Positions 9,600-18,522 are shown, numbered from the stretch's first letter. The stretch: 36,879 bases of DNA from Dyella ginsengisoli LA-4 (GCF_000334915.1 NZ_AMSF01000094.1:1-36879), one strand, 5' to 3'. Notes: generated by a model from the letters alone, not told the origin. Program-made: numbers and translations.

Positions 9600-12014
9600 A
9601 TGAAGCTGCGCTACTCGGCGTTGTATGTCGCCATGACCCTGGTGCTCGCACCGGGAACCGTGCTGGCCGCCCCGCAGGACGCTTCGTCCGGCAAGGCGCC
9701 GGTGGAAAAGAAGATCAAGCAGCTGGACACCGTCGAGGTAAGCGCGACCAAGCGCGAGACGCCGCTGCAGAAGACACCCGTGGCGGTCAGCGCGATCTCC
9801 GCCGATACGCTCGACAAAGAGCGGGTGATGACCGTTCAGGACCTGACCAAGCTGGTGCCGGGCCTGCAGGGAACGTCCGAGGGCGACCACGGCGTGGTCA
9901 CCCTGACTCTGCGCGGCATCGGCAACGACAGCGCCAAGACCGAATATGCCGACCCCGAGGTCGCCACCTTCGTCGATGGCGTCTACACCCCGCGCGCCGA
10001 GGCAGCGGCCAGCCTGCTGCTGGACATGGACAGCGTGGAAGTGCTGCGCGGTCCGCAGGGCACGCTGTGGGGCCGCAACTCCACCGCCGGCGCGATCAGC
10101 TTCACCACCGCCAAGCCGGACATCGGCGGCGGCTTCTACGGCAACGGCAGCATCGAGGCCGGCAACTACAACCAGAGCGGCGTGCGTGCCGCGGTGAACC
10201 TGCCGATCAGCAGCACCTTCGCCATGCGCGTGGCCGCGGTGCACGAGCAGCACGACGGCTACGTCGACTACCAGAACCCGATCGGCCAGATTCCCTCGGT
10301 CGACCAGCAGCGCGTGAACTATCTGGCCAACGGCGGCGATCCGGCGGCGTTCCAGCCGATCAACCCGAACGACTTCGTGCACGGCGGCAAGAAGTACAAC
10401 GCGCAGGACCAGTCGGCCGCCCGCGTCAGTGCACGCTGGAAGCCGTCGGACAGTTTCCTGTGGGACATCTCCTACGAGTACTTCACCGACCGCGGTACGC
10501 CGAGCATGAACCTCATGCAGCAGCCGCGCCCCGGGCAGAAGTTCTGGTCGACCCTGGCCGACGTGGCGCCCTACCTGGACCGCACCTCCAAGGCGGTGCG
10601 CAGCCGGATCGACTGGAACATCAACGACGGCATGGAGCTGACCTACGTGGCCGGCTACAGCCGCTACTCCGGCAAGAGCGACTTCGACCAGGACGGCGGC
10701 GTCAACGTGCCGACCAGCTTCACCACCAACGGTGTGTACCAGGAAGACCGCACCAACTACTCCAACTACAAGAGCTACAGCCACGAGCTGGACCTGAAGT
10801 CGACCGGCGAGCAGACCATCGACTGGATCCTCGGCGCGTACTACGCCCACGAGAACAACAACATCCGCTTCGACATCCCGATCATGAACGGCACCCAGCA
10901 GGGCACCGTCAGCTGGCAGGGCTCGTTCATCCAGCCGGAGGAGCTGGTGGACTCCACCGCGGCGTTCGGCCAGGCGACCTGGCACATGAGCGATACCTGG
11001 CGCCTCACCGGTGGCGCGCGCTGGTCGCACGACAAGCGGCAGAACCGCGGCGGCATCAACTGGGGCTGGGGCTATAACGCAGCGTATCCGCAGCTGCCGC
11101 TCTCGCCCTGGCAGAGCCCGGCGGATGCCGGCTTCAACATCAGCCAGCACAACGATGGCACCTACAGCAAGAGCAAGCCGACCTGGCTGGTGCGACTGGA
11201 TCACGACCTTGGCGCGAACGGTCTGATCTACGCCAGCGTGTCCACCGGCTACAAGTCCGGCGGCACCCAGGACGGCGGTGCGCTGTACAAGCCGGAGACC
11301 CTCACCAACTACGAGATCGGCACCAAGTTCTCCTTCCTCGACGGTCACCTGACCTGGAACAGCGCGGCTTATTACGAGGTGTTCAAGAACTATCAGCTGT
11401 CCGCGCCGGTGACTTACCCCGACGGCACCCACGGCCTGGGCTTTGCCAACGTCGGCGGCAAGACCAAGGTGGCCGGCTTCGAGTCCGAGCTGGCGTATTC
11501 GGCAGCCAATGACCGTGCCACGATGGTGCTGTCGATCATTCCGGAAAAGAAGCTGGGCACCGAGCGCTACGCGGCCAGCAACGACTACTACGTGCCGACC
11601 GCCTGCCCGCCGGAATCGACCATCAGCAACAACTGCATGGACATCACCGGCAACGATCTTCCGCATGCGCCGGACGTCTCGCTCACCGCGATCTACGAGC
11701 ACGACTTCGTGCTCGGCAACGGTGGCCGCCTGACCCCGCGCATCAGCTCGCAGTACCAGAGCGCGCAGTGGCTGAGCTGGTTCAACTTCGGCAACGGCGA
11801 CAAACAGAAGGCCTACGTGCGCACCGACCTGGCGCTGCGCTACACCGAGCCGGGCGACAAGTGGTACGTCAACGCCTACGTGCAGAACGTCAGCGACGGC
11901 AAGGTCAAGAGCAGCGCGGCCGGCAGCACCCTGCTGGCCAACGGCACGGTGGCCTTCACCTCGCAGTACCTGCCGCCGCGTACCTATGGCGTGCAGCTCG
12001 GCTTCTGGTTCTGA
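9600..12014 (+). CDS. TonB-dependent outer-membrane receptor, probably for gluco-oligosaccharides
   Basis: An 804-aa outer-membrane beta-barrel. Residues 1-23 are a signal peptide (ending VLAAPQ). A TonB-box-like DTVEVSATKRE lies near residue 42. The plug domain follows, with RGIGND and EVLRGPQGTLWGRNSTAGAISF, and then a long barrel of repeating aromatic beta-strands. It ends with the classic C-terminal phenylalanine (LGFWF) recognised by the BAM machinery. A good Shine-Dalgarno (GGAGGGG) precedes the ATG. The substrate is inferred from the neighbouring GH3 glucanase and the shared operator: energised uptake of glucan oligomers, as in carbohydrate-utilisation loci of Xanthomonas and Caulobacter. 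Confidence 0.93.
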   Translation: MKLRYSALYVAMTLVLAPGTVLAAPQDASSGKAPVEKKIKQLDTVEVSATKRETPLQKTPVAVSAISADTLDKERVMTVQDLTKLVPGLQGTSEGDHGVVTLTLRGIGNDSAKTEYADPEVATFVDGVYTPRAEAAASLLLDMDSVEVLRGPQGTLWGRNSTAGAISFTTAKPDIGGGFYGNGSIEAGNYNQSGVRAAVNLPISSTFAMRVAAVHEQHDGYVDYQNPIGQIPSVDQQRVNYLANGGDPAAFQPINPNDFVHGGKKYNAQDQSAARVSARWKPSDSFLWDISYEYFTDRGTPSMNLMQQPRPGQKFWSTLADVAPYLDRTSKAVRSRIDWNINDGMELTYVAGYSRYSGKSDFDQDGGVNVPTSFTTNGVYQEDRTNYSNYKSYSHELDLKSTGEQTIDWILGAYYAHENNNIRFDIPIMNGTQQGTVSWQGSFIQPEELVDSTAAFGQATWHMSDTWRLTGGARWSHDKRQNRGGINWGWGYNAAYPQLPLSPWQSPADAGFNISQHNDGTYSKSKPTWLVRLDHDLGANGLIYASVSTGYKSGGTQDGGALYKPETLTNYEIGTKFSFLDGHLTWNSAAYYEVFKNYQLSAPVTYPDGTHGLGFANVGGKTKVAGFESELAYSAANDRATMVLSIIPEKKLGTERYAASNDYYVPTACPPESTISNNCMDITGNDLPHAPDVSLTAIYEHDFVLGNGGRLTPRISSQYQSAQWLSWFNFGNGDKQKAYVRTDLALRYTEPGDKWYVNAYVQNVSDGKVKSSAAGSTLLANGTVAFTSQYLPPRTYGVQLGFWF

Positions 12015-12119
12015 GTTGTCGATGGCGGCGTGTCGTGAGCAGCGCGCCGCTCCCTTTTGCCGTTCCCCTGCCGGCATCACTGGTGCCGATGCCGGCTCCC
12101 TCCCCTTGAATGGCGCAAC

Positions 12120-12154
12120 GGCCGGAGTTCCCCGCGGGGCTCCGGCCTTTCTTT
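12120..12154 (+). terminator. Intrinsic terminator after the TonB receptor
   Basis: Arms GGCCGGAG (12120-12127) and CTCCGGCC (12140-12147) flank a GC-rich loop that is itself palindromic, followed by TTTCTTT. It lies between the receptor and the halogenase-like gene, so the latter probably has its own promoter or depends on read-through. Confidence 0.8.
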
Positions 12155-12208
12155 GCGGTCGGGCGGGGTCGGGAGGACGATGGCACCGCAGCGGGTAAGG
12201 AGCCGACG

Positions 12209-13789
12209 ATGGCGCGGATCAACAGAGTGCTGGTGGTCGGCGGCGGCACGGCCGGGTGGCTGGTCGCGTGCTACCTGGCCCGGGCGATGCGGTCGAGCGA
12301 TCCGTCTGCGATCCAGGTGCATCTGGTCGAAGCGGAAAACATCGGCCTGCTCGGCGTGGGTGAGGCGACCGTTCCCTCGATCCGCGGCATCCTGGCCGCG
12401 ATCGGCCTGGACGAGCGTCGGTTCCTCGACGGCGCACACGCCACCTACAAGCAGGGCATCCACTATCGCCACTGGGTCCGCCCTCCGGGCACGCCGGGCC
12501 GCGACGCGTTCTTCCATCCCTTCAGCCAGCCCAGCCAGCGCCCGGGTGGTCCGGAGCTGCTGCCTTACTGGCTGCTGGGCGAGGCGCCTGCGGAACTGCC
12601 GTTCGCCGAGGCGGTGACCCTGCAGAGCCGGGTGGTCGAACGCGGGCGGGCACCGAAGCGGCCGCAGGATCCCGACTACCAGGGGCCGCTCAACCATGCC
12701 TTCCACTTCGACGCGGCCTGTTTTGCCCGGGTTCTCGCCGAGCACGGCACGCAGACGCTCGGCGTGCACCGCCACGTGGCCACGGTGGAGCGTGCCGAGC
12801 TGGACGAACATGGCGCGATCGCAAGGCTGATCACCACCGAGCTCGGGCCGATGACCGCCGACCTCTACGTCGACTGCACCGGCCTGCGCAGCCGTCTCGC
12901 CGGCGACGCCATGCAGTCGCCCTTCTCCAGTCGCGCCGACGTGTTGTTCGCCGACCGCGCCGTGGCGATGCAGGTGCCGTACGAGCGGCCCGATGCGCCA
13001 ATCCCTTCGTACACCATCGCCACCGCACAGGAGGCCGGCTGGACCTGGGATATCGGCCTGCAGCAACGTCGTGGCGTGGGTTACGTGTACTCCTCCCGAC
13101 ACACCGACGACGCGCGCGCCGAACAGGTGCTGCGCGGTTACCTCGGCACCGCGGCGGAAGGACTGACGCCGCTGCGTATCCGCTTCGAGACCGGCTATCG
13201 GCCGGAACACTGGCGGCACAACTGCGTGGCGGTGGGACTGGCCGGCGGCTTCGTCGAGCCGCTGGAATCGACCGGCATTGCCCTGGTCGAGTTGGGGGCC
13301 TACCTGCTCACCCATGCGCTGCCGGCCGAGCTCGAGGACCTGCCGCGGATCGCCCGTCACTACAACTCGATGATGGTGGCGCGCTACGAACGGATCATCG
13401 ACTTCATCAAGCTGCACTACTGCCTCAGCCAACGGCGTGACACACCGTTCTGGCGCGACAACACGGCGGCCGGCAGCATCCCGCAGACGCTGCAGGACAA
13501 GCTTGCGCTGTGGAAGCATCGCCCGCCACATCGGCTGGATTTCGTCGGCGACCTGGAGATGTTCCTGGTGGCGAGCTGGCAATACGTGCTGTATGGCATG
13601 GAGTTCCACACCGATCTCGCCCCGATGCGCAGCGCGTATACGCAGGCGGCGGAGGCGCGGCAGGAGTTCGCCACGATCCAGCAGGTGGCGGCGCGCGCGC
13701 TGGACGACCTGCCCGATCACCGCGCCCTCGTCGAACGGATGGTGCGCGAGCACCGCGAGCGCGCCGGGCGGACGCACGCGGCGGCCTGA
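12209..13789 (+). CDS. Flavin-dependent tryptophan-halogenase-like protein
   Basis: A 526-aa FAD-binding protein of the tryptophan halogenase family. The dinucleotide motif GGGTAGW (residues 11-17) is at the N-terminus. Lys81 in ATYKQGI aligns with the lysine that delivers HOCl/chloramine in PrnA-type enzymes. The second signature, WxWxIP, is altered to W278-T-W280-D-I-G, so the conserved proline is missing. AAGGAG at 12197-12202 supports the ATG. Homologues are repeatedly encoded beside sugar-specific TonB receptors in Xanthomonadales, Caulobacterales and Sphingomonads, and their natural substrate is mostly unknown. True halogenase activity is uncertain. A role linked to glucan use or to modifying an aromatic ligand is inference from context. 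Confidence 0.85.
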   Translation: MARINRVLVVGGGTAGWLVACYLARAMRSSDPSAIQVHLVEAENIGLLGVGEATVPSIRGILAAIGLDERRFLDGAHATYKQGIHYRHWVRPPGTPGRDAFFHPFSQPSQRPGGPELLPYWLLGEAPAELPFAEAVTLQSRVVERGRAPKRPQDPDYQGPLNHAFHFDAACFARVLAEHGTQTLGVHRHVATVERAELDEHGAIARLITTELGPMTADLYVDCTGLRSRLAGDAMQSPFSSRADVLFADRAVAMQVPYERPDAPIPSYTIATAQEAGWTWDIGLQQRRGVGYVYSSRHTDDARAEQVLRGYLGTAAEGLTPLRIRFETGYRPEHWRHNCVAVGLAGGFVEPLESTGIALVELGAYLLTHALPAELEDLPRIARHYNSMMVARYERIIDFIKLHYCLSQRRDTPFWRDNTAAGSIPQTLQDKLALWKHRPPHRLDFVGDLEMFLVASWQYVLYGMEFHTDLAPMRSAYTQAAEARQEFATIQQVAARALDDLPDHRALVERMVREHRERAGRTHAAA

Positions 13790-13834
13790 TCCGGCGTCCG
13801 CCGATTTCGCTTGCGACCGGCAAATCCCGGGCGT

Positions 13835-13864
13835 ATAGTTACGCGTAACGTTACGCGTAACTAT
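13835..13864 (+). promoter_or_regulatory. Nested tandem palindrome, probable operator of the DUF2170 gene
   Basis: A perfect 30-bp palindrome composed of two back-to-back copies of the self-palindromic dodecamer GTTACGCGTAAC (13838-13849 and 13850-13861), flanked by ATA and TAT. It ends 20 bp before the ATG of the next gene. The arrangement suits cooperative binding of two repressor dimers at a promoter. Which protein binds it is unknown. Confidence 0.7.
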
Positions 13865-13884
13865 CGGTTCAAGGGGATTCCATC

Positions 13885-14496
13885 ATGACCAACCGCAAGG
13901 CGCCCAGCGCCGGCGCCGCGCGCCAGAAGGCGTTCCGCGAGCGCATGAGCGGGCTGGGCATGACCATCCCGCGCATCTACATGACCGAAGACGAGCAGGG
14001 AATGGTGCGCGAGTTCCTGCGCCGTGCCCGCGGCGAGCACACCGAGCAGCTGGTGGCCGGCATGGACTTCGCCAGCATGCACGAAAAGTGGAGCGCGCCG
14101 CGGCTGTGCGAGGCACTCGCCGTGCATGCCGGCCACCATGGTGAGCTGCGCGAGGTGCATCTGCAAGGCCTGCCGCCGGCCATCGGCCTGTCGCTGGCGC
14201 GCTACGGCAACCTGCCGGCGCGGCTGACGGTCGGCGACGAAGAGATTTTCGCGACGACGGTGCTCTGCACGAAGGACGCGGTGAAGCATGCCGCGCGCTT
14301 CAACGAAGCCTGTCTTCGCCTGGGTCCGACCCTGCCCCTGTCCAACGTGGGCCTGGTCGGTGACGACTACATCCTGTTCGGTCAGCTCTCGGCGCACGCG
14401 CCGCTGGCCAACATCGTCGAGGAGCTTGACGTGTTGGGCCGCAATGCGGTGAAGGCGAACGAGGAGCTGGCCGATCTGATCCGCTTCCAAGGGTGA
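13885..14496 (+). CDS. yjfI: DUF2170 (YjfI-like) cytoplasmic protein
   Basis: A 203-aa soluble protein. Residues 1-50 are basic and helical (RQKAFRERMSGLGMTIPRIY), resembling a small DNA-binding extension seen in many proteobacterial homologues. The C-terminal 130 residues look like DUF2170, with the family segments LPLSNVGLVGDDYILFGQLS and NIVEELDVLGRNAVKA. In enterobacteria yjfI belongs to an operon with a PspA/IM30-type protein, and YqiK-like flotillins also occur in such clusters. Here a YqiK-like gene follows. AAGGGG precedes the ATG. The molecular function is not known; membrane-stress association is inferred from context. The tandem palindrome directly upstream suggests tight, possibly autogenous, control. 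Confidence 0.75.
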   Translation: MTNRKAPSAGAARQKAFRERMSGLGMTIPRIYMTEDEQGMVREFLRRARGEHTEQLVAGMDFASMHEKWSAPRLCEALAVHAGHHGELREVHLQGLPPAIGLSLARYGNLPARLTVGDEEIFATTVLCTKDAVKHAARFNEACLRLGPTLPLSNVGLVGDDYILFGQLSAHAPLANIVEELDVLGRNAVKANEELADLIRFQG

Positions 14497-14801
14497 TGCC
14501 ATGCACGCCTGTCCCGCCACGAACCGTCGCCCGCGAGGGCCGGATCGTCACCTGAAACGGACGCTCCGCGGCACCGGGTAAGCCGCTCCGTCCGTCGACA
14601 CTACCCACGCGCCGACCCAGCGACGGGACCTCCGTCGCAGCGCCGACCTGCACGCTTTTTTCTGCCCACGCCTCCGGCGTGACGGGAGCGGCTTGCCCGA
14701 TCGCCGCCGTCGGCACGTGGCGCGGGTGGCGTCGACGCATTCCGCCTCTTTCCTCCCGCCCGGCACGCGCGCCGGGCCCACTGCAAAAAGGACTTGCCAC
14801 C
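14497..14801. other. Intergenic gap between the DUF2170 gene and the flotillin-like gene
   Basis: About 305 bp of GC-rich sequence with no convincing gene. An imperfect inverted repeat (ACGGAC with GTCCGT) lies near 14540-14600. A T6 run near 14655 follows GC-rich sequence but no clean stem. Only the AAGGA Shine-Dalgarno at 14788-14792 is clearly functional. No sigma-54 promoter was recognised. Confidence 0.4.
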
Positions 14802-16802
14802 ATGATCTGGCTCATCACTGCGGCTGCGGCCGTCGTCATCCTGGCGTTGCTGGTGTTCGCCTCCAACGTCATCGTCTACATCCCCAACGACCGCGTCGGC
14901 ATCGTCGAGCGGCTGTGGGGCGCACCCTCGTTGACCGAGGGGCTGATCGCCCTGAAGGGCGAGGTGGGCTTCCAGCCGCAGGTGCTGCGCGGCGGCCTGC
15001 ACTACTTCTTCCCGTTCCAGTACCGCGTGCACAAGGAGGACCTGGTCACCATCCCGCAGGGCGAGATCGGCTACGTGTTCGCCCGCGACGGCAAGGACCT
15101 GGCCGATGGCCAGGCGCTGGGCCGCAGCGTGGACGGCGGCATCGTCGACGTCGCGGCGTTCCTGCGCGGCGGCGGCCAGAAGGGACCGCAGCGCACGATC
15201 CTGCGCGAGGGCACCTATGCACTGAACCTGGCCCAGTTCGCGATCATCACCCTCAACCGCGTGCACGGCCTGCTGCTGTCGCGCGAGGAAGCCGACACCA
15301 TCGCCAAGATGGGCGCGGTGCTGAACGAGCGTCGCGGCTTTTCGCCGGTGGTGATCGTCAGCGGCCAGGCCCGTGGCGGTACCGAGGACACCACCAACGA
15401 CCTGCTCGGCGTGGTCACCGTGCACGATGGCCCGGTGCTGCCGCCGGACGAGATCGTGGCGCCGCGCGTCGGCCAGGACCCGACCAACGTGGCCACGTTC
15501 CACAACAACTTCCAGAACATCGACGCGTTCCTGCGCGCCGGCGGCAACCGCGGCCGCCAGCACCAGGTGCTGGTGGAGGGCACTTACTACATCAACCGGC
15601 TGTTCGCCACGGTGGACTTCATTCCCAAGACCGTGGTGCCGGTGGGCTCGGTCGGCGTGGTCGTGTCCTACATCGGCAAGACCGGCGCGGACCGCTCGGG
15701 CGACGGCTACTCGCACGGCGAGCTGGTCGACAACGACTGCCGCGGCGTGTGGAAGGAGCCGCTGCTGCCCGGCAAGTACGCGTTCAACACGTACGCCGGG
15801 AAGATCCAGCTGGTGCCGACCACCAACTTCATCCTCAAGTGGACCCCGGAGGTGACCAACCTGCACAAGTTCGACGAGAACCTGACCGAGGTCTCGCTGA
15901 TCACCAAGGACGCGTTCGAGCCGCTGCTGCCGCTGTCGGTGGTGGTGCACATCGACTACCGCAAGGCACCGCTGGTGGTGCAGCGCTTCGGCGACATCAA
16001 ACGGCTGGTCGACCAGACGCTGGACCCGATGGTCAGCGCGTACTTCAAGAACATCGGCCAGACCAAGACGCTGATCCAGCTGATCCAGGACCGCGCGGCG
16101 ATCCAGATGCTGGCCGGCGAGCAGATGAAGGAGCGCTTCGCCGCCTACAACCTGGAGCTGCAGGAGGTGCTGATCGGCACCCCGCACGGCAGCGCCGGCA
16201 ACGCCTCGGGTGCGCGCATCGACACCATCCTCAACCAGTTGCGCGATCGCCAGGTGGCGATCGAGCAGGTCGCCACCTACGAGCTGCAGGAGCAGTCGGC
16301 GATGAAGGAGCGTTCGCTGCGCGAGGCTCGGGCCACCACCGACATCCAGGCGGAACTGACCAACTCGTCGATCCAGATCGCGATCAAGAAGAACGTCGGC
16401 GAGGCCGCCGTGGTGGAAGCCAACAAGCGCGCCGAGGTGATCGGCATCAACGCCGACGCCGAGCGCCGCCGCCTCACCGCGGAGGGCGACGGCAGGGCTT
16501 CGGCGATCGCTGCGGTCGGCAAGGCGGAGGCCTCGGCGATCCAGGCCAAGTCGCAGGCGCTCACCGGCGAAGGCGCACGGCTGCAGCTGATCAACACGCT
16601 GGGCGCGCAGTTCGCCGAGGCGATCCGCGATGGCCAGATCGCCATCGTGCCGAAGATCGCGCTGGGCGGTGATGCCGGCGGCCAGGGCATCGGCTCGCTG
16701 ATCCAGCTGGCCAGCTCGCTGCTGGCCGAGCGGGCCGACGCCGGCCTGGCGGACGACACCCCGCGCGTCGCCGCCGAAGGCAGCAGCGCACCGACCGCGT
16801 AA
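14802..16802 (+). CDS. YqiK-like flotillin / SPFH-domain membrane protein
   Basis: A 666-aa flotillin-type scaffold of membrane microdomains. Residues 2-24 form one N-terminal transmembrane helix. The SPFH (band 7) region follows (IVYIPNDRVGIVERLWG at the start; VVHIDYRKAPLVVQRFG near residue 385). From about residue 490 there is a long Ala/Glu/Lys-rich coiled coil with flotillin-like EA repeats (EANKRAEVIGINADAERRRL). A region of about 200 residues inserted before the second SPFH part makes it longer than classical flotillins. The ATG at 14802 is set by the membrane helix and AAGGA upstream. The family is linked to membrane organisation and envelope stress. It is followed by a tandem repeat and a terminator. 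Confidence 0.9.
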   Translation: MIWLITAAAAVVILALLVFASNVIVYIPNDRVGIVERLWGAPSLTEGLIALKGEVGFQPQVLRGGLHYFFPFQYRVHKEDLVTIPQGEIGYVFARDGKDLADGQALGRSVDGGIVDVAAFLRGGGQKGPQRTILREGTYALNLAQFAIITLNRVHGLLLSREEADTIAKMGAVLNERRGFSPVVIVSGQARGGTEDTTNDLLGVVTVHDGPVLPPDEIVAPRVGQDPTNVATFHNNFQNIDAFLRAGGNRGRQHQVLVEGTYYINRLFATVDFIPKTVVPVGSVGVVVSYIGKTGADRSGDGYSHGELVDNDCRGVWKEPLLPGKYAFNTYAGKIQLVPTTNFILKWTPEVTNLHKFDENLTEVSLITKDAFEPLLPLSVVVHIDYRKAPLVVQRFGDIKRLVDQTLDPMVSAYFKNIGQTKTLIQLIQDRAAIQMLAGEQMKERFAAYNLELQEVLIGTPHGSAGNASGARIDTILNQLRDRQVAIEQVATYELQEQSAMKERSLREARATTDIQAELTNSSIQIAIKKNVGEAAVVEANKRAEVIGINADAERRRLTAEGDGRASAIAAVGKAEASAIQAKSQALTGEGARLQLINTLGAQFAEAIRDGQIAIVPKIALGGDAGGQGIGSLIQLASSLLAERADAGLADDTPRVAAEGSSAPTA

Positions 16803-16809
16803 GCGGTTC

Positions 16810-16844
16810 GCCACCCCCGCCTTCGGGACGAGGGCGGGGGTGGC
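16810..16844 (+). terminator. GC-rich hairpin just after the flotillin-like gene
   Basis: GCCACCCCCGCC (16810-16821) pairs perfectly with GGCGGGGGTGGC (16833-16844) around an 11-nt loop. There is no T run, so it may protect the mRNA 3' end; the real terminator lies at 16951. Confidence 0.5.
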
Positions 16845-16857
16845 GCCGGAGGTCATC

Positions 16858-16948
16858 GGCAAGGAAGCGCGGCAAGGAAGCGCGGCAAGGAAGCGCGGCA
16901 AGGAAGCGCGGCAAGGAAGCGCGGCAAGGAAGCGCGGCAAGGAAGCCA
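16858..16948 (+). repeat. 13-bp tandem repeat, six perfect copies plus one degenerate
   Basis: Unit GGCAAGGAAGCGC repeats at 16858, 16871, 16884, 16897, 16910 and 16923, with a seventh copy at 16936 altered at its end. It lies between two hairpins in the 3' region of the flotillin-like gene and outside any gene. The unit length is not a multiple of three. Copy number is likely to vary between strains. Confidence 0.95.
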
Positions 16949-16950
16949 AG

Positions 16951-16979
16951 AGCCCCGCCGGAAAGGCGGGGCTTTTTTT
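16951..16979 (+). terminator. Strong rho-independent terminator
   Basis: AGCCCCGCC (16951-16959) pairs with GGCGGGGCT (16965-16973) around a 5-nt loop, followed by seven Ts (16973-16979). It ends the flotillin-like transcript and lies 3 bp before the stop codon of the convergent MFS gene. Confidence 0.9.
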
Positions 16980-16981
16980 CT

Positions 16982-18232
16982 TCAGTCGGGCGGCGACCCG
17001 TGGCGCTGCGCCGCGGCCCCCGCCGAGTTCACGACCAGATCGATGGTCAGCGCCAGCAGCAATGCCCCGGAGCCGACCAGGAACAGCTGTCCGTAGCGTC
17101 CACCGTCGTGAGCGAACAGGTAGGACATGCCGTAGGCGCCGGCGGCCTGCAGCAGGGCGAAGCCGGTGGTCGCGCGGCTCCAGGCCGCCTTCTGCGCGGC
17201 ATGGTCGTGCGGCAGCGCTTCGTGGATGCGACCCAGCGCCAGCGGCACGATGCCGGGGGTGAAGGCACCGACCACGACGCTGGAAATCACCAGCCACACG
17301 GCACCCGGAAGCAGCGCCGGCAAGGCCACCGCGATCGCCTCGATCAGATAGGCCAGCCGCAGCGCCCGGCCGAAACCGATCCGGTCGGCGAGATGACCGG
17401 TGAGCACCGGTCCGGCCAGCGCCCCGAGCCCGAACAGCACCCAGTACGCCGAACCGGTCTGCACGCCCAGTCCCAGGCCGCGCGCGACGAAGTCGACCAG
17501 GAAAATCATGTGCGGCACCAGCCCGGTGGCGTTCAACGCATACCCTGCGTACAGCGCGCCCAGTGTCCATGCGTGCCCCGGACTCCGCCGACGCGACACG
17601 GCGGGGTCGACGCGTTGGGCGCCGTCGTCGGGCCAGCCTCGCCAGGCCAATGCGGTGAGTGCCAGCGAGATCGCACCCAGTCCCAGCCACGTCGCCACCA
17701 GCCCGTGGTGAAGCAAGCGTGGCACCAGCGTGCCGGACGCGGCGATGCCGGCTCCGACGCCCATGAAGATCACTCCGCTGGCCAGCCCGCGCCGCGACGG
17801 TGGCACGTGCGGCAACACCGCGGTTGCCGCCAGCACCATCAGGCCGCCGCCGGCGAGACCGGAGGCGAATCGCCAGACGAAGAACCAGCCGAACGACAGC
17901 GGCCACGCGCTGGCCAGCATCGCGACGGAGGCCAGCACCATCATCGCGCGGACCACACCGCGCACCGCCACGAGTTTCGCCGCCGGCCGCGCCAGCACGG
18001 CGCCGGCCAGATAGCCGGCGAGGTTGGCGGCGCCGAGATAGGCCGCGCTGGACGCGGCGAACCATTTTGCCGCCACGATCGCCGGCAGCAGCGGCGTATA
18101 GGCGAAGCGGGCGATGCCGATGCCGACCAGGCTGGCGCAGAACCCCGCCAGCGTGGCCTGCCATGCAGTGACCGGGCGTGGCGCGGACGCTGCGGCCAGC
18201 GCACCGTCGCCTGCCGGTGCGGGCCGGTTCAC
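16982..18232 (-). CDS. MFS transporter (YbfB/YjiJ-type)
   Basis: A 416-aa transporter of the major facilitator superfamily with about 12 hydrophobic segments. It begins with the characteristic LVGIGIARFAYTPLLPAIV in the first helix, typical of the YbfB/YjiJ subfamily. A charged loop between the halves is visible near residue 190. The GTG start at 18232 overlaps the stop of the tautomerase gene in a GTGA arrangement, so translation is coupled. The substrate is unknown. The link with a tautomerase, an SDR and a LysR regulator suggests export or import of a small metabolite. Confidence 0.85.
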   Translation of the reverse strand: MNRPAPAGDGALAAASAPRPVTAWQATLAGFCASLVGIGIARFAYTPLLPAIVAAKWFAASSAAYLGAANLAGYLAGAVLARPAAKLVAVRGVVRAMMVLASVAMLASAWPLSFGWFFVWRFASGLAGGGLMVLAATAVLPHVPPSRRGLASGVIFMGVGAGIAASGTLVPRLLHHGLVATWLGLGAISLALTALAWRGWPDDGAQRVDPAVSRRRSPGHAWTLGALYAGYALNATGLVPHMIFLVDFVARGLGLGVQTGSAYWVLFGLGALAGPVLTGHLADRIGFGRALRLAYLIEAIAVALPALLPGAVWLVISSVVVGAFTPGIVPLALGRIHEALPHDHAAQKAAWSRATTGFALLQAAGAYGMSYLFAHDGGRYGQLFLVGSGALLLALTIDLVVNSAGAAAQRHGSPPD

Positions 18233-18465
18233 GGCTTGCCTGCCGCCCGCCGGCGGCGGAACTCGAGCGCGGGCAGGCCGCCCCAGCCCCAGTTCTCCGT
18301 GGGCACTTCGTCGATCACCACGAAGGTGGATTCCAGCGGCTTGTCCAGCACGTCCAGCATCAGCTGGCTGGCGCCGGCGATCAGCGCGGCCTTTTCTTCC
18401 TCGGTCATCGCGCTGCGGCCCGGGGCGGTACCCTCGCGGGTGACCTGGATGTTGATGTACGGCAT
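18229..18465 (-). CDS. 4-oxalocrotonate tautomerase-like small enzyme
   Basis: A 78-aa protein beginning Met-Pro-Tyr-Ile. After Met removal, Pro1 would be the catalytic base of the tautomerase superfamily. EGTAPGRSAMTEEEKAAL and FVVIDEVPTENWGWGG are family-typical, the latter as in YdcE/DmpI-like proteins. AAAGGAG gives good ribosome binding. The physiological substrate is not evident. It is coupled to the MFS gene through a GTGA overlap. Confidence 0.85.
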   Translation of the reverse strand: MPYINIQVTREGTAPGRSAMTEEEKAALIAGASQLMLDVLDKPLESTFVVIDEVPTENWGWGGLPALEFRRRRAAGKP

Positions 18466-18493
18466 GACGGTGTCTCCTTTGTGCGAAGGGAAA

Positions 18494-18512
18494 GGCGGGC
18501 CGGCGGCCCGCC
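18494..18512 (-). terminator. Hairpin between the SDR and tautomerase genes
   Basis: GGCGGGCC pairs with GGCCCGCC around a 3-nt loop and is followed on the minus strand by TTTCCCTT. It may partly terminate SDR transcripts, lowering expression of the tautomerase-MFS pair. Confidence 0.55.
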
Positions 18513-18522
18513 TTCATCAGGC

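Noticed and set aside
14497-14801. Sigma-54 promoter before the flotillin gene (PspF-type control)
   Set aside because: No TGGCAC-N5-TTGC type element could be found in the gap.
16858-16948. CRISPR array
   Set aside because: Direct tandem units of 13 bp with no spacers and no cas genes.
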